Notes: generated by a model not told the origin, from the sequence alone. DNA of 64,000 nt from an uncultured Prevotellaceae bacterium (GCA_902776545.1 CACYQO010000007.1:24683-88682); one strand, 5' to 3'. Positions 1 through 10,164 are shown, counted from the stretch's first letter. Made by a program: numbers and translations.

Positions 1-840
1 TTCGACAGCGCCATCACCGTCACCGACTCGTTCTATCTGGGATGTGTCGTTCCGGACATCGATGCCAGCGGTCCCAATGCTTTCACCATCTTCACTTATA
101 TAGCGTCACACATGTGGGACTACTGCTCCTATAGTTCCGCGGAAGCCAACGGAACATATAAGGAATGTGCAATAGACCTACCTGAGTTCACATATTACGA
201 CTCCTCAGCACTCGACAACAACTGGCATCACTTCACACACAAGAGATTCCAACTGATTTTCCCTATCATCGAACTGGATACCTTCTGTGTCACGCCCGAA
301 GAGCCTCAGGTCGCTTACCGGGACAGCCTCACGGTGAGGGTGGAATGGGTGGACAACAGCAATATTAGTTGGGAAGTGTCGCGCACAGCGCCGAACGGCG
401 ACCCGGATGCGGGCTTGATTACCCCGACAACGGTGCCCTACATTGAATACACCGACATCAACAATGACAGCATCTACCACGTCTATGTGCGCGGCTACTG
501 CGAGACGGGTATTTGGTCGGGCTGGAGCGACTGGAGCACACCCTGCGTCATCGACTCCATCCCCACTCCTCCGGCACCCCCAGCAGGTATCACCTCCATC
601 GAGACTGCCGAACTCACGATCTCCCCAAATCCCACCGATGGCACAGTACAGATTCTGGGACTACAGGGCGAACTGACGGATATTGAAGTTTTGGATATGA
701 CAGGACGATTGCTGAAAACTTTTGAAAAAGCCTCCACTTTTAACATCTCCACCCTCTCCTCCGGCATCTACATTGTCCGCGTCAAGACCCATCGCGACAA
801 CACCGAAAAAGTCACATACCTCAAACTCGTCAAAAAATAA
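1..840 (+). CDS. T9SS type A sorting domain protein, C-terminal part
   Basis: The frame is open from base 1, so the start lies before the window and only the last 279 residues are visible. The middle (roughly bases 290-540) looks like a fibronectin III-type beta domain (strands such as LTVRVEWVDN and YHVYVRGYCETG). A proline-rich linker follows. The last 80 residues form a typical T9SS C-terminal domain: ISPNPTDGTVQI, then a DMTGRLLKTF strand, then SSGIYIVRV and a basic end (LKLVKK). Such proteins cross the outer membrane through the type IX system and lose this domain on export. The cargo function is unknown because the N-terminus is missing. Confidence 0.85.
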   Translation, partial: FDSAITVTDSFYLGCVVPDIDASGPNAFTIFTYIASHMWDYCSYSSAEANGTYKECAIDLPEFTYYDSSALDNNWHHFTHKRFQLIFPIIELDTFCVTPEEPQVAYRDSLTVRVEWVDNSNISWEVSRTAPNGDPDAGLITPTTVPYIEYTDINNDSIYHVYVRGYCETGIWSGWSDWSTPCVIDSIPTPPAPPAGITSIETAELTISPNPTDGTVQILGLQGELTDIEVLDMTGRLLKTFEKASTFNISTLSSGIYIVRVKTHRDNTEKVTYLKLVKK

Positions 841-853
841 TCAAAAGCGAAGT

Positions 854-887
854 GGATAGGAATTGCTCTTTCAAACAATTCCTATCC
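854..887 (+). terminator. Hairpin after the T9SS cargo gene
   Basis: A perfect 12-bp inverted repeat (GGATAGGAATTG / CAATTCCTATCC) with a 10-base loop lies 13 bases after the stop codon. Only a weak T-rich stretch follows, so termination is likely but not certain. Confidence 0.6.
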
Positions 888-922
888 ATTCTCATTGTAT
901 TCATTAACAAAAAATACTCCAA

Positions 923-1363
923 ATGAAAAAAACAAGAACAATAAAAGTTTTCCTACCATTCTTTTTGACAGCCTTAGTTTGCTCAATGACAGCCTGTAAT
1001 AAAGAGAAAGAAAATCCATGTGTATGGAAATGTCAAGGGAATGATTATTCAATAACCCTCACTAAAATTAATGATAATACTTTGAAGAGTAATGTAATCA
1101 ATGAGTCTCAGTACCTGCTCTTTTTTCAGAACGGTTATACTTATCACTTTATGCCATGTAATGAAATGGCCTCTTATGATACATCGGAAACATGCATTTT
1201 ATTTGATATGTATTGGAGTATCTATGGCGATACTCTAAAAGATGGGAATAGTCTTTTTTTTGTAAAAGAAATTAATGACTCAACAATCCAATTAACATTT
1301 TGTGGCGCAGAGCCCAATTCGCCCGACCCATTTTTAAACGAATATTTATTTATCAAGCAATAG
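923..1363 (+). CDS. Small lipoprotein, unknown function
   Basis: The 146-residue protein begins with a basic, hydrophobic signal peptide ending in a lipobox (SMTAC, Cys at about residue 25), so it should be lipidated and face the periplasm or cell surface. The mature part is polar and contains no motif I recognise. It ends 7 bases before the subtilisin gene, so the two are probably co-transcribed; a role as partner or immunity protein of that protease is possible but is inference. Base composition is more A+T-rich than in the upstream gene. Confidence 0.7.
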   Translation: MKKTRTIKVFLPFFLTALVCSMTACNKEKENPCVWKCQGNDYSITLTKINDNTLKSNVINESQYLLFFQNGYTYHFMPCNEMASYDTSETCILFDMYWSIYGDTLKDGNSLFFVKEINDSTIQLTFCGAEPNSPDPFLNEYLFIKQ

Positions 1364-1370
1364 AAACTAT

Positions 1371-4300
1371 ATGAAAACGATAAAGTTTTTTATGGTGGTA
1401 GTAATAGTCTTTCAGTCAGCATCTAATATATTCGCGCAAAAAACATTCATTTATGATGAATCAGGAAAGAAGCATTATCTATTTGAAACAAACAAAAAGG
1501 TTGTTTCTCTATACCAAGTAAACGATACTAATATTTCCTTTGACATTTGGAAGGACGTGTCTTATTTGGACAAAAATGCCATTTTATTAACAAATAATAT
1601 GCTAATTGCAGAAGTTGAGGATAAGCAATTGAATACTATTACAGAAAAATATGGTTCTCTATTTGAATATACACCCTTGCTGTTGACTGATGATGGTGAG
1701 ATGTATTGGACAACCAATCAAATTATCATAAAAAGAAAGCCTGGCAATAATGTTAAAGAACTATTGCGAAACATAAATGTTGAATATACTAGTATTGAAC
1801 AGCTTGGTTCCGATTCATTAGTGTCATTAATAGAACTGCCAGATAACACAAACGTTATCGAAGTATCAAATTTACTTTTTGAAAACGGAAATGTCGAGTT
1901 TGCTCAACCAAACTGGGCGATGTATGTTGATGCTCCTAACAATCCTCTTTTTGACTATCAATGGAATCTTTTTGATATAAATAATGGCTATGATATTAAT
2001 GTCGTTAATGCATGGTCAATTTCGTCAGGAGAGAACATCAAAGTTGCAGTTTTGGATGAAGGCGTTGAATTAACACACCCTGATTTGATTAATAATATTA
2101 TCATTGGTTATGATGCAACAGAAGGAGAAACTATTGGTACAAATGGAGGTAACAAGCCCAATGACAATCATGGTACAGGATGTGCGGGAATCATAGCAGC
2201 CACAGATAATAATATTGGCCTGAAAGGAATTGCGTATAATTCTAAGATTTTACCCGTTAGGATAGCATACAAAAACCCCAATAATAACAAATGGGTTTCT
2301 AAAACTTCATGGAAAGTTAAAGGGATTTCGTACGCGTGGGATACCGCTCGTGTTGATGTGTTAAGCAACTCATGGACATACAGCTCCGGATATAATTCCT
2401 CCGTTAACAACGAAATAGAAAAAGCTGCAACATACGGTAGAAATGGGTTGGGGTGTGTTGTGATTTTTTCTACAGGGAATAATGATAGTAATGGTATAAA
2501 ATCGCCCTCAAACCTAAATTCGGTCATTGCAGTTGGGGCAATTTCATATTGTGGTTTGAGGAAGAGTCCTTACTCATGTGATGATGGAGAGAATTGGGGA
2601 AGTAACTATGGCACCGGATTAAGCGTTGTTGCACCAGGTGTCAGAATCCCAACCACAGCGCTCAATGGAGGATATACGGTATCCTTTAATGGTACATCTG
2701 CAGCTTGCCCTCATGTTGCTGGTATTGCAGCACTTATTTTGTCTAAAAAACCGCTCCTCACAGGTCCGCAGGTTAAATCCATTATTGAGTTAACTGCACG
2801 AAAAATCCATGATAATGATCCTTATTATTACTCAAACCATTATCTTCACCCTCATGGTAGATGGAATTTACAAATGGGATATGGGCTTGTTGACGCATAC
2901 CAAGCATTATTGATGGCAGACGTACTATATCCTTCTGCGGATATATACATGCGGGATAATCCCAATGACATAGGTTCAGAACCCAACATCTCGACTTCTG
3001 TGTGGTCAAACACTCCTGATATTTGGATTACGGATATGAATGGGAATGTTGTTACATCCCCCAAATGTGGCAAAAAATACTGGGTGCACTACCTTGTTAC
3101 TAACAAAAACAACATTCCATCCAACAACACCACGCTTAACTTACGTTGGACCATAGCAAGTAGTGCCCCCACATGGAGAAATAATTGGTATTCAGCCGGA
3201 ACATTATGTGGGAAACCTAAATGCGGTACTATTGCGTCATCAATCAATCTTGGGAATATACCTGCGTATGGAACTAAAGAAGATTCTGTCTTATGGACGG
3301 CTCCCCTTTTCGAATCAATGACGTGCCTTGCCATGCCGGGAAAAACCTGGAATCTTGCCATCTGTGGTGTGCTTGATGATGGTAATCTTACATCGGGTTT
3401 AAACAATACCAATTTGAGCATGGATGTTTTTACGAGTCAAAACAATAATGTCGTATGGAAAAACTTTTCATTGATTAATGCTATTGATGAAGTTTATATG
3501 GCAATTGCTGAGGATCCCTTCCTCGGAGGACACCATTTCGACTTTTTATTTGTGCCAAGCAATTCAAAAGATGGAGAATTACTATCTCAACACATAAATA
3601 TATATATTAAATTGTCAGATGAATTTTTTGAAGCGTGGCAAAAAGGTGGCATGAAAGGTGAAGGCATTGAAATAATGGATGAACACACCATAAAAATCAA
3701 TACTCCTAAAGCAAGGTTGGGTAATATATTTTTTGAAAACGAGGTGGATTATCCATTCGCTATTTATGTCGATTATACGAGTTATGCTATGTTAGATGCG
3801 CCCGTAGAATGGAAGATGACTCAATTATGCTATGAAACAGACGAGGTCGATTCTGTCGTTAGTTCGACGGTTCTTTACATTGATTTGAATGAACCCAAAA
3901 GGATTGATGTGAGGGCAAATGAAAACACCATGGCTTTAGCTGGTGACATTGTTGGATTTACAGCAGAGAGTGGAGAAGTGGATGCCGTTTTTATATGGTA
4001 CAATACTGTTGGTGATACTATTGGAATAGATGATGCTGTCTCCATCACTTCGACCGTCAGTCAGCAAATTTACCTTGAAGGATATTCGCCAAGTGTGGGT
4101 GCATATGGCTACGACACCGTGACGGTCACTGTACGCCGTGCTGCCATTACTGCACTCACTCCCAATCCCGCCAATAACCAGACTGTGGTCAGCTACCGTT
4201 TGGCCTCCGATGTTACCAGTGCGTCTATCGTCATTGCCAATGCCACAGGGCAAGTGCTATACTCCGCACCTCTTGATGTAACACAGACAGCCCACACGGT

Positions 4301-4391
4301 TAATCTACAGGCAATCCCAACAGGACAATACACCGTCCGCATCGAGTCCCAAGGCTCACCCCTCGACTCCAAAACTCTCATCGTCTACTGA
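1371..4391 (+). CDS. Secreted S8 subtilisin-family protease with T9SS sorting domain
   Basis: The 1006-residue protein has a signal peptide (cleavage after about residue 22, FAQ) and a propeptide-like region to about 185. A peptidase S8 domain follows with the full catalytic set: Asp229 in VAVLDEGVELTHP, His267 in DNHGTGCAG, oxyanion Asn370 in FSTGNND and Ser443 in FNGTSAACPHVAG. Beta-rich domains run from about 530 to 910. The last 80 residues are a T9SS type A domain (LTPNPANNQTVVSY ... IPTGQYTVRIES). It is probably exported to the surface or medium. The sorting domain has a higher G+C content than the body of the gene, which may reflect domain shuffling. Confidence 0.93.
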   Translation: MKTIKFFMVVVIVFQSASNIFAQKTFIYDESGKKHYLFETNKKVVSLYQVNDTNISFDIWKDVSYLDKNAILLTNNMLIAEVEDKQLNTITEKYGSLFEYTPLLLTDDGEMYWTTNQIIIKRKPGNNVKELLRNINVEYTSIEQLGSDSLVSLIELPDNTNVIEVSNLLFENGNVEFAQPNWAMYVDAPNNPLFDYQWNLFDINNGYDINVVNAWSISSGENIKVAVLDEGVELTHPDLINNIIIGYDATEGETIGTNGGNKPNDNHGTGCAGIIAATDNNIGLKGIAYNSKILPVRIAYKNPNNNKWVSKTSWKVKGISYAWDTARVDVLSNSWTYSSGYNSSVNNEIEKAATYGRNGLGCVVIFSTGNNDSNGIKSPSNLNSVIAVGAISYCGLRKSPYSCDDGENWGSNYGTGLSVVAPGVRIPTTALNGGYTVSFNGTSAACPHVAGIAALILSKKPLLTGPQVKSIIELTARKIHDNDPYYYSNHYLHPHGRWNLQMGYGLVDAYQALLMADVLYPSADIYMRDNPNDIGSEPNISTSVWSNTPDIWITDMNGNVVTSPKCGKKYWVHYLVTNKNNIPSNNTTLNLRWTIASSAPTWRNNWYSAGTLCGKPKCGTIASSINLGNIPAYGTKEDSVLWTAPLFESMTCLAMPGKTWNLAICGVLDDGNLTSGLNNTNLSMDVFTSQNNNVVWKNFSLINAIDEVYMAIAEDPFLGGHHFDFLFVPSNSKDGELLSQHINIYIKLSDEFFEAWQKGGMKGEGIEIMDEHTIKINTPKARLGNIFFENEVDYPFAIYVDYTSYAMLDAPVEWKMTQLCYETDEVDSVVSSTVLYIDLNEPKRIDVRANENTMALAGDIVGFTAESGEVDAVFIWYNTVGDTIGIDDAVSITSTVSQQIYLEGYSPSVGAYGYDTVTVTVRRAAITALTPNPANNQTVVSYRLASDVTSASIVIANATGQVLYSAPLDVTQTAHTVNLQAIPTGQYTVRIESQGSPLDSKTLIVY

Positions 4392-4420
4392 CCCTACAAT
4401 TATTCTTCAATAACACCTAC

Positions 4421-4464
4421 AGCCACGGCAGGCACTCATCGCGCCTGCCGTGGCTTTCTTTTTC
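4421..4464 (+). terminator. Rho-independent terminator after the subtilisin gene
   Basis: A perfect 13-bp stem (AGCCACGGCAGGC / GCCTGCCGTGGCT) with a 9-base loop is followed by TTCTTTTTC. Confidence 0.9.
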
Positions 4465-4557
4465 TGGTCTTGCTGGCGATTCGATGCATAATATGAATTT
4501 TCCCTTGATTCTAATTCCGGCCCTCGGGCCTATTGTTTCATTTAAATTTTCATTATT

Positions 4558-4761
4558 ATGCATTACCAATCAAAACAAGACCTTGCCATGGCCTACTTCC
4601 CCGACAACAGCAAGGAAACCGCAAGCAAACGCTTCGCCCACGAAATCCATTCCAACAAACCCCTCCTCGCCGCCCTCCAAGCCACCGGCTACTCCCGCCC
4701 CCGCAAAATCCTCTCCCCCAAACAACTCCAAATCATCTACTCCTTTTTAGGCGAGCCATAA
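4558..4761 (+). CDS. DUF4248 family protein
   Basis: This 67-residue protein matches the small Bacteroidota family DUF4248: an N-terminal YQSKQDLAMAYFPD motif, a middle LLAALQATGY and a C-terminal LSPKQLQIIYSFLGEP. The function is unknown. Family members are common beside mobile or accessory genes. The gene has its own terminator at 4775-4808 and marks the start of the accessory block. The same stretch is open in two other frames; this one was chosen on the family match. Confidence 0.85.
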   Translation: MHYQSKQDLAMAYFPDNSKETASKRFAHEIHSNKPLLAALQATGYSRPRKILSPKQLQIIYSFLGEP

Positions 4762-4774
4762 ACATTAAAAACAT

Positions 4775-4808
4775 CGAGGGCGAGATTAACCATCTCGCCC
4801 TCGGTTTC
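4775..4808 (+). terminator. Rho-independent terminator after DUF4248
   Basis: An 11-bp perfect stem (CGAGGGCGAGA / TCTCGCCCTCG) with a 7-base loop and a short following T run. The 4809-4994 stretch after it holds only the presumed Detocs promoter region; a TTTTTGC at about 4868 is a poor promoter match. Confidence 0.85.
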
Positions 4809-4994
4809 TAGATCTCACACCCAAACACATACCCTCTAAAATATGTCTATCATTTCATTCTTTCTCGTTTTTGCACAATTAATGACAATTGAAAGTTGAA
4901 CCCAAATGCCCATTAAATCATTTCATTGCACAATTTTTTCTCATTTCCATCGTTATTAAAGAAAATAAAAATAATATCATTAACAGCGGTCATA

Positions 4995-7900
4995 ATGTAT
5001 AAAAAACCCATATACCAATTAAAACAGGATTACTTATCTCTGTTCAAATCCAACTCTTTGGCAAAAGCTATAAATGAATTGAAAAGCTTGGGCAATGTGT
5101 TGGAGATGAGAAATGTCGTTGACTGTATTAAAAGTGTATATGGGAAACTTCCTAAAGATATTGAAGGTGTCTTATATCCGAAGACTTTGAGTGAATTAAG
5201 TCACATTTCGTCAAAATTCTACAAACCGATTTCGTCCATTTCTGAGATTAACTGGTTTATATCATATACTCGTGGTAATTGGCCTCAATTACGTTGGTTT
5301 GCCGAAAAGAAAGTTGAGTACGAACAATCATTTTTACTGGGTCAATTTCATAACTGCCATACGGTATTAGATGAAATAAAAGACAGATTAGGCATTTCAC
5401 TTTGGCTATATGAGCAGAACTGTGTCCTACTGGAATATGAAGGACGGAGTAGAGATAGCATGAATTTAATTTCAGATGTGTTGAAATCCTGTGGTGATAA
5501 TAACAATTATATCCCATGGTTGGCTTATTATTTATTTGAGCGAAGTTCACGCAAATTATCTCCATTTAAGTTTGACGAAGATCTCAATGCGCTATATAAA
5601 AAGAATAAGACAGATCTTCATGAAGATTATTACAAATACATTCTATTTCGACTAAATTACTATAATCGTCCGAACGATATGGACTTCTCGCTTCCTGTCA
5701 TGTTCGAATCAATATCGTCCCTAGTGGATAGATATCTTATAGTAATCTCCGTAATTAAAGCAAGTCTTGTTCATAATATTAACGATGATATAATTGTCTC
5801 AAGAGGGCTGTATTTATATAAAAAAACAAATGACAAATCTCTAATTCCAATAATAGCCTTGAATAAAGAAAAAATGAGCAGCAATTACTATAATGCACAT
5901 TATATGGAAATTGTTGATAGCTTTTATCAAGGATACTATGAGAAATGTAGGGACTTGTCGAAATCATATTTAATGGAAGATGCATCATGTTTTGATGCCT
6001 GTATTTATTACTGTCGCTCACTTATCTATTTATCACAACAATTCGAAATTCCTTATAGAGAAACAAGAGGGGCCCCAATAAATGAATTGGCATTGAAGGT
6101 ATATAATGTTTTGACATATAAAGACGCTCAAGATAGCTTATACTCTCTTTACCAAATCAATAAAAATCTGTCTTCATTTTACATATCGGCAGATCTGGAT
6201 TATTTCTATAAAGTTGAACAAAATGAACCTGTAAATAAGAATCAAAAATTCTTAAACATTAACCATTTTGACCCCGAGTTTAGTGGAATTTGGAGTAACG
6301 AGGAAGATGCTTATGCTTACATAAACAGTTCGTCTGTTTTTTTTAAATCTTCTACAGCTTGTAAGGTTTGGTTAAAAAGCGTTCGCCATGAGTATATTGA
6401 TGACGCTTCTTTGCCAGAACATATTATCGGACCAGTAAATATTGAATATTTTTTTAGAAACAAAACTTACGATAAGTCATATTCCTATTCAGAGAAATTA
6501 TATTTAAGTGCTCCTGACTGTGTTCCCATTCGACAAATAGCTGTTGCAAAAATGGTTGAGTGTTTGGCCTGCCAAAATGAATACCAAAAAGCGATAAGTT
6601 TATATGTGAATTATTTTCTTAAAGATATTCCATCTGTCGTCAAGGTTGATACTCAATGTATAATCCAACATTTGCAAGATAATTTATATGAAGGAGTCCG
6701 GCGTAACATTGATCTTGTTATTTTTGTAGCACTTGCTTGCAAGGAAATCGTCGACAAAAGTTATATTCTTTTAGAATTTTGCGAGTTAAAAGGTGTCAAA
6801 AAGCCTTCAGAATTGATAGATATTTTGGATCCTCAAATATGTGGAATAGATAAACTCGAACTTTTTTATTCGCTTCTTGACGATGATGAGATTCTAAAAA
6901 ACTATTCAATTATCGAAAGCTATGAAGAACGTTTGAATGAACGGAAAAAAATACTCCAGTATATTATTTCCTTCAGTTCTCCACGCAAGGAGACATATCA
7001 AGTAGCATTAAAGAAAATTGAAGATGCTCTTTTGGTATATAATTTTTCTCACAATTTAGATGAAAGTAAGATATATGCAAATGAAGAGGCAATAATTAGC
7101 TATAAATTATCGGAGTTAGGTGGTAAATATGGCAGATACAGGATGCTGGTGGATACAGTTATTCAACACAAAGAGGATATTTATTTTGTAGATGTCGGTA
7201 ATACTTCTCTTTTTGATGACCAAAATTATGAAGAAGAATCAAAAACTGATGTGGCAATAAGTAGTAATGGCTTATATGATATTTTTCATAGCCTTTATCT
7301 TGATATTAAAGAACAATTTCTATATAGTGACTACGGGCTTGTTGCATATCTTAGTACTCGTGTGAGACATGGGGAACTGGAAAGCGCTTTAAGACCAGAA
7401 TTGGCTAAGCGACATTTGATACTTTCAACATTGGATAATATATATCAAGAAGATACTTATTGGAAGAATACATATAGCCTTGGCCCTGATGAAAGTAATG
7501 TTATTCTATCTGCTCTTCAGAAATTCTCTAAAGAATTTGATACCGCTGTAACATCTTTGATAAAGCAGAATCTGCAAATTTATGACAAAGAAAACAAGCC
7601 AAATGGTTTGTTCAATTATGAGGTAAGTGATAAAGAATCGGCATTGAAGGCAGTAGAATTCGGTCTAGAATTAAAAGCGGGAACTGATAGTAAGGATGCA
7701 TTTTGTCATCTAATGATAAACTGGTTATGGGAAAAAACGGAAGAAAGCCTATCTGTTATTCGTTCGATGGTTGATACCGAATTTAAGGCTCATATTTCGC
7801 AATTGATTGAGGAATTAAAAACCGCTTTAAGAGAAGGGTTGCCAGAAGGACATGCAAGAAATGATATGCTTTCTGAATTACGTGCTGCATCAGAAGCTAT

Positions 7901-8438
7901 TAGCACAAAGATTCAGAAGATATCCAAATGGTTTAATGTGTCTCACTCCAAATTGGAGAATGTTGACTTCAGTGCTGTTTCAATGCAGATTTTCAACTCT
8001 GTCAAGCAATCACATACAAACTGCCAAACAAATGATGTTTTGAATATTATCGGCGATAGTTTCCTGATTCGCTCTGACTATGTTATTCATTATGCCGACA
8101 TCCTTAGAAACATTTTAACCAACATTTTCGTTCATGGTGTAGACTCTACTGATGGGTTCCGGCATATGAAACTTGATATTAATATTAATTCTGATGAAGT
8201 AAGAATGTCGTTTGAAAACTTTATCGATTCTGATGCCGATGAATTAAACCATTTGTTTGACGAAAAATTAAATAATTGTGGTTTTGCTTATTTTGAAGGA
8301 GGCAGCGGAATAGCAAAAGTAAATAAAATTCTCAAACAAGATTTGAATTGTAAAGAAAATGAAATATTAATGCATGCCGAAAAAAACATCTGTTATACCA
8401 ATGTTGTGATTAAACTTGCAAATTTCAAGGTGTCATGA
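4995..8438 (+). CDS. dtcA: Detocs sensor histidine kinase DtcA
   Basis: This is a large protein of about 1147 residues. The first 700 or so are alpha-helical and TPR-like, with no membrane segment. A histidine-kinase module follows: a probable phospho-acceptor His at about residue 792 in the motif STRVRHGELES, a helical linker, then a degenerate GHKL ATPase with an N-box (ILTNIFVHG, about 1037) and a glycine box (GGSGIAKVNK, about 1101). In Detocs systems DtcA senses infection and phosphorylates two response regulators. The next gene overlaps by 4 bases (ATGA). An in-frame ATG at 4926 would add 23 hydrophobic residues; ATG 4995 (MYKKPIYQL) is preferred. Base composition is A+T-rich compared with the core genes. 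Confidence 0.85.
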   Translation: MYKKPIYQLKQDYLSLFKSNSLAKAINELKSLGNVLEMRNVVDCIKSVYGKLPKDIEGVLYPKTLSELSHISSKFYKPISSISEINWFISYTRGNWPQLRWFAEKKVEYEQSFLLGQFHNCHTVLDEIKDRLGISLWLYEQNCVLLEYEGRSRDSMNLISDVLKSCGDNNNYIPWLAYYLFERSSRKLSPFKFDEDLNALYKKNKTDLHEDYYKYILFRLNYYNRPNDMDFSLPVMFESISSLVDRYLIVISVIKASLVHNINDDIIVSRGLYLYKKTNDKSLIPIIALNKEKMSSNYYNAHYMEIVDSFYQGYYEKCRDLSKSYLMEDASCFDACIYYCRSLIYLSQQFEIPYRETRGAPINELALKVYNVLTYKDAQDSLYSLYQINKNLSSFYISADLDYFYKVEQNEPVNKNQKFLNINHFDPEFSGIWSNEEDAYAYINSSSVFFKSSTACKVWLKSVRHEYIDDASLPEHIIGPVNIEYFFRNKTYDKSYSYSEKLYLSAPDCVPIRQIAVAKMVECLACQNEYQKAISLYVNYFLKDIPSVVKVDTQCIIQHLQDNLYEGVRRNIDLVIFVALACKEIVDKSYILLEFCELKGVKKPSELIDILDPQICGIDKLELFYSLLDDDEILKNYSIIESYEERLNERKKILQYIISFSSPRKETYQVALKKIEDALLVYNFSHNLDESKIYANEEAIISYKLSELGGKYGRYRMLVDTVIQHKEDIYFVDVGNTSLFDDQNYEEESKTDVAISSNGLYDIFHSLYLDIKEQFLYSDYGLVAYLSTRVRHGELESALRPELAKRHLILSTLDNIYQEDTYWKNTYSLGPDESNVILSALQKFSKEFDTAVTSLIKQNLQIYDKENKPNGLFNYEVSDKESALKAVEFGLELKAGTDSKDAFCHLMINWLWEKTEESLSVIRSMVDTEFKAHISQLIEELKTALREGLPEGHARNDMLSELRAASEAISTKIQKISKWFNVSHSKLENVDFSAVSMQIFNSVKQSHTNCQTNDVLNIIGDSFLIRSDYVIHYADILRNILTNIFVHGVDSTDGFRHMKLDININSDEVRMSFENFIDSDADELNHLFDEKLNNCGFAYFEGGSGIAKVNKILKQDLNCKENEILMHAEKNICYTNVVIKLANFKVS

Positions 8439-8884
8439 GAAAAGTGCTAATAATTGAAGATAATGAAACGAAGCTAGAACGTATTATGGATTTGTGTTCT
8501 ACAGAATTTCCATCGTATAACTTGGTTGATAAACGATCCTATAATTCTGCACAACAAGAAGTCCTATTCCATGGTAATGAATATGACCTTATTTTATTGG
8601 ATGTAAGCATGAATACATATGAAATTTCAATAGATGATAATGGAGAGCAGGAGCCTTTAGCTGGTTCGAAAATTTTGAGATTTATGAAACTACGGAAAAT
8701 AAATACCCCTGTCATTGTTGTCACAATGTATGAAAGTTTCGTTGATGGTGTTAAAATCAAGGCATTAGACAGCAGGTTCAAGACACAATATAACAATATA
8801 TACAAAGGTTACATATATTACAATGTGAAGACAGAAGACTGGAAAGTTAAATTAATTACCATGATAAAATCATTAGGCCTATGA
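8435..8884 (+). CDS. dtcB: Detocs receiver-only response regulator DtcB
   Basis: This 149-residue protein is a single CheY-like receiver domain with no output domain: acidic pocket E8/D9 (LIIEDN), phospho-acceptor Asp56 (DLILLDVSMN), conserved Thr (VIVVTMYES) and a Lys near NIYKGYI. In the described Detocs family the stand-alone receiver acts as a phosphate sink that absorbs spurious signals from the kinase and prevents self-toxicity. It overlaps both neighbours by 4 bases, so the three genes should be translationally coupled. The buffer role here is by analogy. Confidence 0.85.
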   Translation: MRKVLIIEDNETKLERIMDLCSTEFPSYNLVDKRSYNSAQQEVLFHGNEYDLILLDVSMNTYEISIDDNGEQEPLAGSKILRFMKLRKINTPVIVVTMYESFVDGVKIKALDSRFKTQYNNIYKGYIYYNVKTEDWKVKLITMIKSLGL

Positions 8885-10119
8885 TAAGCATACTAATTAT
8901 GGACGATAATGCCGAGAAAATTTCTCGCATTAAAAAAGTCTTGACAGAACGATGTCAGGTGAATGAAGAATCAATTGATATTGCAGGCTCCTTGAATAGT
9001 GGCCGACAAAAACTGACCAAGTTCTTCTATGATCTGCTAATTTTGGATTTGATTCTTCCTGTAAGCGATGGCGATTCCGTTGAACCAGGACGAAGCGAGG
9101 ATTTTATAAACGAACTTCATAGAATTGGAAGATACAAGAGACCTGTATATATTATCGGACTTTCAGAGTATAAAGACAAGGTCGAACAAAATGCTAATAA
9201 ATTCGAGGACAAGCTGTGGAAATTGATTCATTATGATTTAAAAAAGGAGGAATGGGAGGTTGTATTACAGAATGCGGTCGATTCAATTCAGTCCACAAAA
9301 GAACAATTGCTCAATTCAATAAAGAATAAAGATAAGTATGATGTTGGGATAATATGTGCATTGTCTGAAGAATTTGAGAAGATGAAGGAAGCCTCCAATT
9401 TAGAGTGGGGGAAAAAAGACGTAGAAAATGTAAATATAGATTTCTATACGGCTGAATTGAGAACGGAAATGGGTAATACCCTAAAGATTATTGCAGTCCG
9501 AAATAATATTCCTGGCATGCAAGCAGTTTCTTCTACGGCATCTGTTATGTACTCTTTATTTGATATAGAAACAATTTTTATGACAGGAATATGTGCTGGT
9601 TTTAAGAGGAAAGATGATGATATGGACTTTGGTGATATTTTTATTGCTGAGTCAGAATACGATTATGGTAGTGGCAAACTTACCTCCAAAGGCAATGAAA
9701 CAGTATTGATGCCTGAGCCTAAGCAACTCACATGCAATTTTGATCTTCAAGGCAAGATGAACTCTTTTATTGAAGAGTGCCACAAAGAGCAGGAGTTGCC
9801 AAAAGTATTGAAAAGGTATCGGCTTGACCTAATCGACCGAACACCAAAAGTGTACTTCAACTCTGGGGCATGCGGCTCCTATGTGGTCGGAGATTATGGA
9901 TTTATGCAGTCCTTGATGGAAAAACATGACAGAAAACTTCGTGGTTTAGACATGGAAGGGTATGGCCTTTACATGGCAGCACATATTCTTGGGAAAAAAG
10001 CTTTAATGATTAAGTGTGTTTCTGATTATGCCGATTGCGAGAAAGATGATAGATATCATGCGATGTGTGCATTCTCTAGTGCATGGTTTCTTTTTGAATT
10101 TCTCAAGTATACATATTGA
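8881..10119 (+). CDS. dtcC: Detocs effector DtcC: receiver fused to purine nucleoside phosphorylase-like domain
   Basis: Residues 1-135 are a receiver domain (D8/D9, phospho-acceptor D56 in LLILDLILP). Residues from about 153 to 412 are a nucleoside phosphorylase/MTA-SAH nucleosidase fold: DVGIICALSEEF at the start, GICAGF in the nucleotide site, GDIFIAES, and DMEGYGLY followed by KCVSDYAD near the end, holding the usual Glu and Asp. In characterised Detocs systems this domain cleaves ATP once the receiver is phosphorylated, emptying the cell of ATP and aborting phage growth. It is the last gene of the overlapping cluster. A plain salvage enzyme is unlikely because of the fused receiver. Confidence 0.87.
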   Translation: MISILIMDDNAEKISRIKKVLTERCQVNEESIDIAGSLNSGRQKLTKFFYDLLILDLILPVSDGDSVEPGRSEDFINELHRIGRYKRPVYIIGLSEYKDKVEQNANKFEDKLWKLIHYDLKKEEWEVVLQNAVDSIQSTKEQLLNSIKNKDKYDVGIICALSEEFEKMKEASNLEWGKKDVENVNIDFYTAELRTEMGNTLKIIAVRNNIPGMQAVSSTASVMYSLFDIETIFMTGICAGFKRKDDDMDFGDIFIAESEYDYGSGKLTSKGNETVLMPEPKQLTCNFDLQGKMNSFIEECHKEQELPKVLKRYRLDLIDRTPKVYFNSGACGSYVVGDYGFMQSLMEKHDRKLRGLDMEGYGLYMAAHILGKKALMIKCVSDYADCEKDDRYHAMCAFSSAWFLFEFLKYTY

Positions 10120-10164
10120 TTTAAGCTCCCCATACAAATAATCTTCATGTTTTTATAACCTAGT

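Noticed and set aside
4484-4811. Two other open frames across the DUF4248 gene
   Set aside because: Proline/Thr-rich translations without homology; the DUF4248 frame explains the region.
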